Source: Pelargonium nanum
Lineage: Eukaryota > Streptophyta > Magnoliopsida > Geraniales > Geraniaceae
NCBI GenBank assembly: GCA_036897485.1
Contig: JAYMTF010001341.1
Span: 1-24,040, forward strand
Direction: 5' to 3'
DNA length: 24,040 nucleotides
Shown: in pieces, positions 14,792 through 24,040 of the stretch
Position numbering within the stretch: position 1 is the first letter of the stretch
Layout: every line of letters begins with the position of its first letter
The notes under the pieces: model-generated
Seen by the model: only the letters and a program-made list of their open reading frames with translations
Database searches by the model: none
Told to the model about the DNA's origin: nothing
Translations under genes and position numbers: made by a program

Positions 14792-17700
14792 ATGAAGGCC
14801 ATAGTGATCACAAAACCTGGAGATCCAGAGGTTCTTGAATTGCAAGAAGTTGATGATCCCCAAATCGAAGACGGTCAAGTGTTGATCAAGGTGGCCGCCA
14901 CCGCTCTCAACCGAGCTGATACCAATCAGCGCAAAGGCACCTACCCACCTCCCAAAGGCGCAAGCTCCTACCTCGGTCTGGAATGTTCTGGAACCATCGA
15001 AGCCGTCGGCTCCAACGTCTCCCGCTGGAAAGTTGGTGATCAGGTTCTACTCGATTACTTCTATTTCATCAGTTTCCGAGTCGATCCTCTTGGATTTTTG
15101 TGTTTGGGGATGTTTGATTTCTGAGCAAATTGGAATGTGAAATTTTGGGTATTTCTTGGTTTTAATTGTCTAAAGCTTAATTTGGCAGTGTCAGTTGGTT
15201 GATTGCTATATTGCATATTGTGGAAATTGATGTTTGTTGTGGCCTTGTGGATTTTTGTGTTTGGGGGTGTTTGCTTTCTGAGCAAATTGGAATGTGGAAT
15301 TTTGGGTATTTCTTGATTTTAGTTGTCTAAAGCTTAATTTGGTAGTGTCAGTTGGTTGATTGCATGTTGTGGAAATTGATGTTTGTTGTGGCCTTGTGGG
15401 AGTTTTTGAAGTGTGTAATTGGAATGCACTGTTATGACTTATGATTGTCCAATTAAATGGATCATTATGGGTGATGGAAGCTGAATGATTGTGCTTTCAG
15501 GAATTGCTATCTGATTTCTATATGCTATTCTTGGTCTGAAGGTTTTTTTTTTTTTTATGTTTAATAAGTGATAAAACAAAGAATTATGCTTGTTTATTGC
15601 CTGGATTCAAGTTGTCACTGTTTTGTATAAAGTTTTGAGGTTGCAATCCATTCACAGTTTGCTCCATGATGCATTTTTTCGTAGATCATTCATTTTCACA
15701 GTTATATCTAGAAACCAAGTTTTTTGTCCCCTAAAAATAACTTCTGAGATTGATCTACTACTAGCCTCTCACTTCTGTGACCTTTAGGGTGATGATACAT
15801 AAACAAGGTCGTGCGTATTTGTACTCAATTGAGAAGTTATCTTGAACAGGTGTGTGCTCTTCTTGCCGGAGGAGGATATGCCGAGAAAGTGGCCGTTCCA
15901 GCCGTACATGTTCTTCCTGTTCCACCAGGGATTTCTCTCAAGGATGCTGCTAGTTTTCCTGAGGTGGCATGCACTGTCTGGTCAACCATCTTTATGACTA
16001 GTCGGCTATCTGCAGGAGAAACATTACTGGTAACTTCTGATTTTTGCTTTATTTCTTGTGCATGCTTGTTATCTATGTACATATTCTGCTCAAATATGTT
16101 GCTAGGGTGCTATGTTAGTTATTGAACCTGTTGCATATATCATTCATGATGATATAAAGTACTCCTGTTCTCCAAAACTTGAATGAAATGAAGTCAAAAG
16201 TTAGTTTGTCAACAAACTTGAGCTCGTGTATCTTGGTTCAGTTACCTTACAAAGATGAGATGGGGGTAAAAGAGGAACACTTGGGAAGGTAGTTCATTGT
16301 CTATATGAAGAATACTTTTAGAGTAATATCCAGGAAGTGGCTTTCTGGATGAATGTAAGGCATAAATGACCTAATTGCTAAAAAAATAATATTGCTCGTT
16401 TTTCCTTTATCCTGTGATTCATGTCTGAATATTAAATCTGAAACTTATTGCTTTTTTTAGATTCATGGTGGTTCCAGTGGAATTGGTACATTTGCAATTC
16501 AGATAGCTAAATACAAAGGAGTGAGGGTATTCGTCACAGCAGGTCCAGCAGTAATTTTCATTTTATGCTACTCCATCCATCCCAAATCAGAGTCCATTTT
16601 TCCTTTTTTGCAAAAGTTACGTGTATATTGATTAATACTTACCTTTCTTGCATATGCCCCTATATGGCTTAGTTGTAACACGCTCAAGTGGTTCTAACCA
16701 ATCTATCATAGAGATATTATTGGTAATTCATGTTTAACTAACTTACCTAAACAGAAAGTGGTCACTCATTTTTGGACAGGAGTATATTTTGTATCCTCAA
16801 ATAGTTATTTATCTTAGAATTTGATCACCAGGAAGTGAGGAAAAGTTAGCTGTTTGCAAGGATCTTGGAGCTGACTTGTGTATCAATTACAAGACAGAAG
16901 ACTTTGTTGCTCGGGTGAAGGAAGAAACAGAAGGGAAAGGTATGTATGTATCTTTCTGTTTATTATGGATTGTGTCAACATCCAAATTCTTTGATGATAC
17001 CAAATTGTAGCTTTCTGTTGATAGAGAAAAATGAAACTAATTTGTTATTCTGGCAGGTGTTAATGTCATTCTGGATTGCATTGGGGCTTCCTACTTCCAG
17101 CGAAATCTTGACAGCTTAGCTTTTGATGGGAGGCTTTTTATCATTGGGTTTCAGGGTGGCAATTTAACTGAAATAAACCTTGGAACTTTGCTTATGAAGC
17201 GCCTCACAGTGCAAGGTATTACATGAGCCCTTATTTTGATGTCCATTTGTTTGAGGCTTTGTCAGTCTTGCAGTTTGACACAGGTTTTTCTCTTTGAGTG
17301 AAAAGCTTTAATAATCCATGATTGTTACAAAGAAACTGTATATCTTGCTATACTGTATTGAATTTAACAAAAAAAAATTAAAGTGTTCATTTAGCAATAA
17401 TTATTGTTGAAAAGTTATATGTTGCTTAGTAAGTGCAGTGGAGAAAGAAATGTATTGAACTTCAGAATAAATTGGCTCTCCTTAAAGATGATCTTAAGCC
17501 TAGAACAGAACAGATTAGCATAATGTTGCAAATACATTTGAAAGGGAATCACTTGCGTCATAATGGTAATAGGTAATGAACTCATGATATTCATATCAAA
17601 ATCACTTGTTTCAGATGCCCAACTAATCTTATGCCCTAATGATAGGAGTGATTGCATGCAACCATTAGTTCTAGTAACACTGTAAATGTCATTTTCTTTT

Positions 17701-17951
17701 TATTGTTTCATCCCTTTAGCTATATGTTCCATATTATTATGTTTGGGTATGCAGCCGCTGGCTTGCGATACAGAAGCATCGAAAACAAAGCAGCTATTGT
17801 CAGCGAGGTAGAGAAAAACGTCTGGCCTGGAATCATGGAAGGCAAGGTGAAACCCGTGGTGTACAAGTCTTTCCCATTATCTGAAGCAGCCGAGGCCCAT
17901 CGACTTATTGAAAGTAGCAAGCACATTGGAAAGATATTGCTTATTCCATGA
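14792..17951 (+). CDS. PIG3-type NADPH quinone oxidoreductase, MDR superfamily (complete, 6 exons)
   Basis: Coding exons 14792-15043, 15850-16029, 16461-16542, 16832-16939, 17057-17215 and 17755-17951 (stop TGA): 978 nt, 325 aa, phases all close. The ATG at 14792 (AAAAATGAAGG) gives [20 protein letters not shown], the normal start of the family. The GroES-like fold covers about residues 1-125 ([48 protein letters not shown]). The Rossmann fold has the NADPH-binding loop HGGSSGIG at residues 146-153, followed by [10 protein letters not shown] and the C-terminal [20 protein letters not shown]. The zinc ligands of true alcohol dehydrogenases are absent, as in quinone reductases. Closest family is human TP53I3 (PIG3) and its plant homologues, which reduce quinones with NADPH and are linked to oxidative-stress handling; no targeting peptide is visible, so cytosol is likely. 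The first donor (CAG|GTTCTA) is weaker than the others. Confidence 0.94.
15091..15396. repeat. Tandem duplication of about 150 bp in quinone reductase intron 1
   Basis: Copy 1 is 15091-15247 (157 bp) and copy 2 is 15248-15396 (149 bp), directly adjacent. Both begin TGGATTTTTGTGTTTGGGG and end GTTTGTTGTGGCCTTG. The length difference is one 8-base gap in copy 2; the few other changes are single bases. The similarity (well above 90% by eye) indicates a recent event. It lies in intron 15044-15849 and does not touch the exons. Confidence 0.93.
16571..16782. mobile_element. Stowaway-like MITE in quinone reductase intron 3
   Basis: Flanked by TA on both sides (16569-16570 and 16783-16784). The left end CTCCATCCATCCCAAATC and the reverse complement of the right end (CTCCTGTCCAAAAATGAG) form imperfect terminal inverted repeats. 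The element is 212 bp and non-coding. Inside it, GATATTATTGGTAATT also occurs in the MITE of the SYF1 intron (about 600-615), at the same relative place near the right end, so the two belong to one family. Intron 16543-16831 consists almost entirely of this element. Confidence 0.8.
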
Positions 17952-18432
17952 TACTATCTATCAAATGTGGTTAGTATGATATGTAATATGGGATTAAGAA
18001 GCTACTGTATCTTTCAATTTACTACTGAAAATCCTGTAGAATTGGAACCTCTCCTAGAATGGTACTTGGGTTGATAAGAAAACAGATTTACCAAGGCCAA
18101 CTTTCAATGCAAGCAATTCAAAATTAGTACTAGTTATATTTTGCAAGTTCATGACTATCTTTGATTTCCCAATGTTCCCATATTTTCTTATAGTTATAAG
18201 TGAGGGGTTTTTTTTTTTTTTTTGGCTCCCAAAATAATGTGTCAAACTATAATATCTATATCTCATTTAGTTCATTTGGTTAGCATTCCTTTCTACCATT
18301 TTCAAAGTGCTGCAAGTTTTCCGCGATTTTGCGATGTGAAACGAAAGTAATCATTCCATTAAGGATTCTGTAATATTCAGAGGGTCGACATAGTATTCTA
18401 ACTTGTGTCTACGCGGCGATGATTAAGAATTT
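17952..18432. other. Convergent 3' ends of quinone reductase and beta-galactosidase genes
   Basis: The two genes are convergent and their stop codons are only 481 bases apart, so this stretch must hold both 3' UTRs. It contains a T16 run at 18208-18223. No coding frame or RNA gene is visible. Confidence 0.6.
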
Positions 18433-21400
18433 TCAGTCACTGCAAAGAGCTTCAATTGCAAAACTTTTAACCATCCCGGGGCAAGGATCGCCAAAATTAG
18501 CTGTGGAGATGGGGATTGAACAGTTCACCTGCCCAATGCATGCCTGTAATGCCATTCAAATATGTTAGAAATGCCTACAACAATAGCCAACCTACTGTAA
18601 AGCAGCATGGAATAAGATAAGCTTCGTTCCAGCTGAATGTGGAACGCCAACAAACCAGACGTTGGAACTCCGTTCACGTTGAAAGATTGAGAATTATTCA
18701 ATCAATTATGTTACTACTAAAATTTTTGGAAAGAGAAGTCTCCGTTCTCGTTCCAAAACCCCAAAGTTCTAAACTCTAAAATCTTAATGTTCTGCGTACT
18801 GATAGCGTTCTGCAATCCATGTAACTTTGCACATGACGTTGGAGTAAAGGAAACTAGGGGAGTTGCTTTCACGCCATACCTAAAGTTCTAATTTGGCTAC
18901 TTCAAAATATGTACTTAAGGGATTCAATAGGCAAGAATAACTGACATCTATAACACACTTATTTCCATTTCTTTTCCTTACCATGAAGGAAAGATCAGAG
19001 AGTGCACATTATAAGCTAGGCTTGCATGTCCAATGAGTGAGAATAATTCAGCGATCATATCATGCTTGTTTTCTAATAAGAAAGCTCTGGTGGCTAGATT
19101 TGTATTGCAGACAAGGGAAATTTTATTTTTGTTACCTGTTGAGCAATTGATAGCATATCGGCATGACATATCCCTGGTCTGAATGTGCCACAACTTCCTT
19201 CAGGTGTCCCAAAGCTGGCGAAGTTAATGGTAGTGATGTGCCACCCTTGTTCACAGCTCAACTGAACTTCGGGCTTTTGAGACATGTACTCTTCTTTTGG
19301 TTTCCAGGAGTCAGTTGGAGGAGGATCAGCCTCTGACACATGTGCACATATTTCTTGGCCCGTTCGCATCAGCAAAGAAATCTTTGATGGATCTCCTCCC
19401 AGCTCTTCTAGTAGAACCAGAAGATTCTCATCAGGATGTAACCAGCTTCGCGGGATATGATACCTATACATCAGCAAAATCGCTTTGTTAGTTTTGCATG
19501 ATACTAAAGTACGTGAATAGTCGGATTCTTGATATTATTCTGGTGGACTTTGTATTTACAAGTAATCTTGCAGGTCAATGCTATAAGAAAAACTATATAA
19601 GCTACACTACAAATTGCATAGACTGAAACTACTTTGCTTTAAGAAATATAAGTGAATACTACATTCTATCTGGAGCTAGAATCTACTTTGCTTGCTCCAT
19701 AAATTGCATAGACTAAAACTAAGCTTAGGAATTCAAAAACACTTTTGTTTCCATTATAGGTGTTTCCTTTTCATGTTTCTCTTTTCAATGTTAATATCCA
19801 GCAAAAAAACAATTTGCACCCTCAAATGGTTCTAGAAGCAAGTATAGTTGATGCGTAATAAACAAATGTGTTAATAATTAGAATTGGTGATTATCAAGAG
19901 TAAAGAAAAACATCCCGAAAAAAAGTATAATAACGAAAAAGTGTACTATCACCATTCAAACCACAAAGGAAACATATAAACCATACATATATTTACTCTT
20001 ACAATGTTTGAGTAGGCTGACCACAGTTCTTTTGACATGTAGATGGATCGTGCACTCCTCTGTAGTCACAGGTAGCGTTGCATCCTGTTGGTGGTGAGTG
20101 ATAGGCAGGCCAATATCGGCCTATGCCCTGCCCGTTAACCCATGCTTGACCCTTTCCCATGCTAGCAAGATTTAGGGCTATGGGGCTCCGGCCTTCAGGA
20201 GCACGGAAGTTAGCCTAAGGATGATAAAGAAATATAAAAAATAGTGAAAAGAACATAACCAGAATGCTCTAAACAAAAGGTAGGAGATGCATGACCACAA
20301 TTGACATGGTATGTGGTCACAAAAATCATTTGGTTCATCAATCAGAAGTAATAGGATTTTATATAATCAATGAAGTGACTGGGAGTAGGATGGTTTGAAG
20401 GCCAAGATTGAATCTTATAAGGTTAGTTTGCTGAGCCTCCTTCCTATGGCTTCTTATTTTATTGGATTCATGAAGATCTCCTATTTATAGTCCACTCAAA
20501 CCCTAGAGAGATACTTTCTTGATTGTTTACAAGTGATTCCCAGGAACCAACAGTAGTGAGGCATTAGTTATTTCTCGACTTTCTTTGCTTATTCTTAGTT
20601 ATGCTAAAACCATATTTGAACCCTAAGAGTTTCTTGTATGGTTCTGAAAATTACAAGCACTGCTTACCTTGTACCATATTAAACTTTGGTTAACTGGCAA
20701 AACAGTTCCCTGAGTCCACAATGAACTATTTGAAAGACTAACTGTTTCCAGGCCAATGGTTTCGCCCTTAAGTCCAACCTGCAAACAAAGTAGGTAACAT
20801 CATGTAAAGATTTTGTCCATACTATCATGATTTTCCTAGAATTATGGGTTGCGCAAAGCAGGTTAATAATCTGCAACACTTGGAATAAATCCCAAGATTG
20901 AATTAAACAAGTCTGTTGAAGATGGTCTCACTTAGTATTTAATCATGAAAATGATTTTCAATGCACCAATCATAGGCTACATATAGTTGCTTTATACAAA
21001 TTTCTTGAATGAAATTTCCTACTTGCAGCTCAACTTCAGCCAATCAACCAATGCAAGCATCAAAAGTTCAGGATATGCTGATAAATTTCATAACTATCTT
21101 AATGAAATCAAGCCTAAAGTATATATTTCCTTTCATTTACTCTAACAATTATAACAAGAAAAATAAGCTAGTTCTGTTAAACCAACGAAGTTGTATTCAG
21201 TTATTTTATATCATCAACAAAGTTGTATTCAGTTTTCTCGTACATTTATAATTGTTTTCAAGGAACTATTTAATCAGCTATTGACTCTAACCTGATAGGT
21301 CCATTCCCTGGACGAAATATCAATTTTCTCCTTCCTTAAGTTGCCAAGGATGACAGAAAATAATCCTGCACCAGCAACATCAAACCAAGGCCCAAAGTTC

Positions 21401-23242
21401 TGGAAAAACACAAGTATGTTAGAATTGAGAGATCAGACAATTCAGAATGCACATAACCTTTCACAGTTTTTAAACGATTAATTTATACACATTATTGCCC
21501 TGATATACAAGGCGTTTGCGCACTGCAATACAAAAGCATTGATCATATAGGAACGAAAGAAAGTGTGGTTATTAAGTTATGAGACTATTCTGATTCATAC
21601 TCGTTTACTTGAACAGACACATTCACATCTATTTCCGCGCTGTTAAGAGTATACAATTAATACCCGGTCTTCAATTATTAGCTTGAACTTTTAGTTGAGT
21701 TGGTCATGTTATATGTGGCATCAGAGCCTTGTTGACCTAAAGGTCACAAGTTCGACAAATATGAGAAACTAACAATAAGTATGATTTACATATAGACGTA
21801 CTGAATGAAGCCCGTCAGTCTTCTATTTGAAGAAACTGCCCATCTAACTTTGTTTTTTGCTGATTAAACATGAAGTGTAAAAATGAAGCAGTATCAACTA
21901 TGTATGTATAGACAATTAGACATCAAAGTAGCAGATTCAAAATTCAAGGTACTGACATGTTATTTGAACAAACTAAATGAGCAATGTATTAAACTATTAT
22001 ATTTCAGATTAATTCAGGGAAGATGGACGGTGAACCGAGAGATGCTAGCATTTCAGATACTTAAATCATCAAATCCTTTAATGCATTAAGACGAGTGATA
22101 AGATGAAGGTGAACGAGTTCTATATTTGACTTGCATGTCAAATATCTTTGTTCGAAAAGAATGCATACTTTCTTCTTCATTTTCTATTATCACTGTTGTT
22201 TTCTACTTCATTTGCCCAAATCAATGTCAAACTTCATAATCTTTTATGAACTTATAACTACCATATTCGTCACGATACTGCTTGGAGGCAAAAATATCTA
22301 TACCTGTAGACCAATCATCATGCTCATAATTTCCAATGTGTTATTGCCCGGCTGAAGACTGGTTAACTTGCTGAAACTGAAGCTTGGATCATCGTGATTA
22401 CCATATCCAAATCCTGACAGATTTTCCATATTGAATGTTTATTAGCCTCCATATAAACACAAACAGAAGAAAAATCTATGGTTTAGACTAAGAAATATAT
22501 GACCTCAGAATAAATACAAGAGCCAAAGAAGATGGATTCAGGAATATTTGGCTTCAGACAAATTTAAGGGTTAGAAAGAACATGTAAACTCCAAAGGAAA
22601 GGTAAAGTTAATTTGCCATAAGGCAGAGGATTAGTCCCACGAGCACATAAGCTATATTTGAATAAAAAAGAAGTAGCTGCCAATCAAAAGAAGAAGAATA
22701 TTTAGTTTAAAATCACGCGGAACTTGACTAATTTTCATAACGAAAACTCTGTTAATAGATTCGAAGTCTCCAAGGAACAAGAATGCATCTGAAAATTTGC
22801 AGCCATCTGAGAAAAGAGATGTGACTCCAGTGTCAACTCAAGCTAACTTTGGGGGAAGAAATGCTCACATTTTCTAACAAGGTGAGGAGGATTTGGAACC
22901 ACATTGCTATAAATTTTAATTACAAATATAGCAACACCATCAAAAACAGGAAAACTCAGCTAAGTATGTACTAAAACTACAAGTTTCTTCAACATATCTT
23001 TCTCATAGACCAATAACAACACTGTCGTAAAATTTTAGATCTTTATGCCAGCCTAATATAATGAATCAGAGAGGAAATTTAAGAAGGTAAAAAATTAGAT
23101 TCAATAGGAGTAATTCACTTGCAATCATATGGACATACCTATAAGCCTTTTGTTTATAAAAACAAGCGCTGCATGTCCCAAACTCTCAATGAACAGAAAC
23201 ACCTCCTCTTCGCCAGCCAAAATGTTTTCATCAGCTGATATA
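18433..23242 (-). CDS. Plant beta-galactosidase (GH35), C-terminal part with galactose-binding lectin domain (partial gene)
   Basis: Seven exons, high to low: 23242-23139, 22413-22304, 21399-21292, 20778-20668, 20214-20003, 19463-19136 and 18543-18433 (stop 18435-18433): 1084 nt, about 360 aa, phases consistent. The order of motifs is that of plant BGAL proteins: [92 protein letters not shown], the Cys-rich [25 protein letters not shown], then [25 protein letters not shown]-type lectin domain (PF02140 family) follows from [10 protein letters not shown] to IEALCSD, with an intron in it after SIAQQ. The enzymes are secreted and release terminal beta-galactose from cell-wall galactans and arabinogalactans. 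The N-terminal (alpha/beta)8 catalytic domain with its two glutamates, roughly 480 aa, is beyond the right edge. Which BGAL number it is cannot be decided here. Confidence 0.93.
19611..19720. repeat. Short diverged direct repeats in beta-galactosidase intron
   Basis: AAATTGCATAGACTGAAACT (19611-19630) recurs with one change at 19701-19720, 90 bases on, and CTACTTTGCTT occurs twice in between (near 19629 and 19683). This suggests an old local duplication inside intron 19464-20002. Confidence 0.5.
21183..21234. repeat. 20-bp tandem-type repeat in beta-galactosidase intron
   Basis: CAACGAAGTTGTATTCAGTT at 21183-21202 recurs with a single change at 21215-21234, period 32. It lies in intron 20779-21291. 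Confidence 0.6.
21675..21760 (+). mobile_element. Degenerate tRNA-like repeat (SINE or copia-type fragment)
   Basis: TTATTAGCTTGAACTTTTAG, then TGGCATCAGAGCCTTG, then AGGTCACAAGTTCGAC. The spacing of a TGGTATCAGAGC-like motif followed by a GTTCGA box is a frequent dispersed signature in plant genomes. It may derive from an initiator-tRNA-Met-related SINE or from the primer-binding region of a copia retrotransposon. No target duplication found. It lies in intron 21400-22303 of the beta-galactosidase gene. Confidence 0.35.
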
Positions 23243-23289
23243 CTGATAGAAATAAAACAGTCATTAAAGATCCAGTGAGTAAAAATTAG

Positions 23290-23530
23290 TCCAAAATGAG
23301 TGTCCCCATTTTGAAAAAATGGAAGGATAAGTTATTTAGTCTGGTATATTTACTCTTGTATCATTCACAATCATGCGTCAATCGATAATAACTAATATGG
23401 TATAATTTACTTACTAAAATTAGAAAGACAATAACACAAATTTAAGATAAACAGAACACTCTCGCCATAATTTATTGGCTAAGATTTTCAGCCAATCAAT
23501 CAATGTCAATGAGTTGGTGACACTCATCAA
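23290..23530. mobile_element. Possible third, decayed Stowaway-like MITE
   Basis: CCAAAATGAGTGTC at 23291-23304 matches the inner terminal repeat of the SYF1-intron MITE, and GTGACACTCAT near 23516-23526 would be the opposite end. The spacing of about 235 bases equals the other copies. The outer CTCC ends and TA duplication are not preserved and the interior match is not evident, so this is tentative. Confidence 0.25.
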
Positions 23531-23598
23531 TTAACACTCATACCCGTTTCAATGAATTTGTGTGCGCCACCCAGATCTATTTATCTTGTGTTTTGGCT

Positions 23599-23634
23599 TA
23601 GAATCTCAACCAATAAACCATAACTGAGATTCTA
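23599..23634. repeat. Hairpin with 10-bp perfect arms
   Basis: TAGAATCTCA (23599-23608) pairs perfectly with TGAGATTCTA (23625-23634) over a 16-base loop. A related sequence lies about 120 bases to the left (TTGGCTAAGATTTTCAGCCAAT, near 23473-23494), itself able to pair ATTGGCT with AGCCAAT. The two look like diverged copies of one short motif. Confidence 0.5.
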
Positions 23635-23639
23635 GACAC

Positions 23640-24040
23640 TTTTTAAGTATATTTTAAGAGTTTGCTGTAGAATAGGAAACTCTTGTTTTAAGGAATTCTA
23701 ATCGGTTCTTGGCGTGTAACAACTCCGGGGAGCCACCACGGTCGGTTCTTGGTATTTTTATTGCTAATGATACGCACAATAGTATTCTCTCACCTCCCTA
23801 ATAATTTTCCGTCAGTACTTGCCGTGTAACAACTCCTGGGAGCCACCACGGTCGGAAATCAAGAGTTTTGTCCACCTTCCCCGTGCCCGACCTCAGATCT
23901 GCCCGCACCGTCAGACTCACCTCGCACCTTCCGGAAAAACGCAGAAAAACCACCATTGTCCGGAAAGCCACGTGCCAGTCACCGGGATCTGGAAACCAGA
24001 TCTGATTTTGCCCAGATCTGGTGTTATGTTCTTCGACAGC
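23640..24040. mobile_element. Probable retroelement fragment, GC-rich, runs off the window
   Basis: From about 23700 the composition changes abruptly from AT-rich to GC-rich, with repeated CCGG, CAGATCTG and CCACG words. Two 38-base direct repeats occur (23708-23745 and 23818-23855). One plus-strand frame is free of stops from 23783 to the window end (86 codons), with Pro/Arg/Lys/His-rich composition. Abrupt GC rise, internal repeats and an open frame inside an intron fit the untranslated leader or gag-proximal part of a plant LTR retrotransposon. No protease, integrase or reverse transcriptase motif is in view, so the class is not certain. Confidence 0.4.
23708..23855. repeat. 38-bp direct repeat pair, 110 bases apart
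   Basis: Copies at 23708-23745 and 23818-23855 differ at two positions only. Both contain GTGTAACAACTCC and GGGAGCCACCACGGTCGG. In addition CGGTTCTTGG brackets the first copy on both sides (23703-23712 and 23743-23752). Confidence 0.92.

Larger units (their letters stand above)
23243..24040 (-). other. Beta-galactosidase intron running off the window
   Basis: The exon starting at 23242 has a TTTCTATCAG acceptor and needs a codon completed from an upstream exon that is not found in the remaining 798 bases. The expected preceding coding motif (a DYLWYTTS-like stretch) is absent here, so the whole stretch is read as intron. It contains the GC-rich retroelement-like sequence and hairpins listed separately. 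Confidence 0.65.

Noticed and set aside
15590..16125. Plus-strand frames extending into quinone reductase intron 1 and past exon 2
   Set aside because: They run over clear splice sites; only 15850-16029 matches the family, and the rest is intron.
21883..22355. Two plus-strand open frames inside the beta-galactosidase intron
   Set aside because: Lys/Asn/Leu/Phe-rich products of AT-rich DNA, no domain, antisense to a well-supported gene.

Overview
The window is nuclear DNA of a flowering plant, almost certainly a eudicot. Five protein-coding genes are split by GT-AG introns. Four of them belong to plant-type gene families (an AGD5/NEVERSHED-type ARF-GAP, a LAZ1/TMEM184 DUF300 protein, a PIG3-type quinone reductase, a GH35 beta-galactosidase with a C-terminal lectin domain) and one to the spliceosome (SYF1/XAB2). 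Introns and spacers are AT-rich and carry small transposon relics typical of plants. Rosaceae or a related rosid family is possible, but I cannot prove it from the sequence. There is no operon, CRISPR array, phage or bacterial element.

Layout. 1-1260 (+): the 3' end of the SYF1/XAB2 splicing-factor gene, last two coding exons, with a Stowaway-like MITE in the intron between them. 1261-2650: downstream sequence of SYF1 and the 3' UTR of the next gene. 2654-8574 (-): a complete 11-exon ARF-GAP gene of the AGD5 type (468 aa), with a promoter region around 8575-8960 that holds a GC-only perfect palindrome. 8960-12081: AT-rich spacer with a tRNA-derived SINE flanked by a 17-bp target-site duplication, and no convincing gene. 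12082-13983 (-): a complete 4-exon DUF300/LAZ1-like membrane protein (291 aa). 13984-14791: a divergent promoter region with ACGT elements and a probable hAT-type MITE. 14792-17951 (+): a complete 6-exon PIG3-type quinone oxidoreductase (325 aa), with a 150-bp tandem duplication in intron 1 and a second Stowaway-like MITE in intron 3. 18433 to beyond the right edge (-): the C-terminal seven exons (about 360 aa) of a beta-galactosidase whose catalytic part lies outside the window. The intron at the right edge contains GC-rich repeated sequence that looks like part of a retroelement.

The genes do not form a pathway. They are unrelated housekeeping or cell-biology genes that happen to be neighbours: RNA splicing, vesicle traffic, a membrane protein, redox detoxification and cell-wall galactan turnover. 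The exon models were built by hand from splice sites, reading-frame phase and family similarity. All internal phases close and both complete and partial genes read through without a stop, so I see no pseudogene. I did not find a new biological system. The most informative observations are the mobile-element relics, especially the SINE with its intact target-site duplication and the two related MITEs sitting in introns of two different genes.
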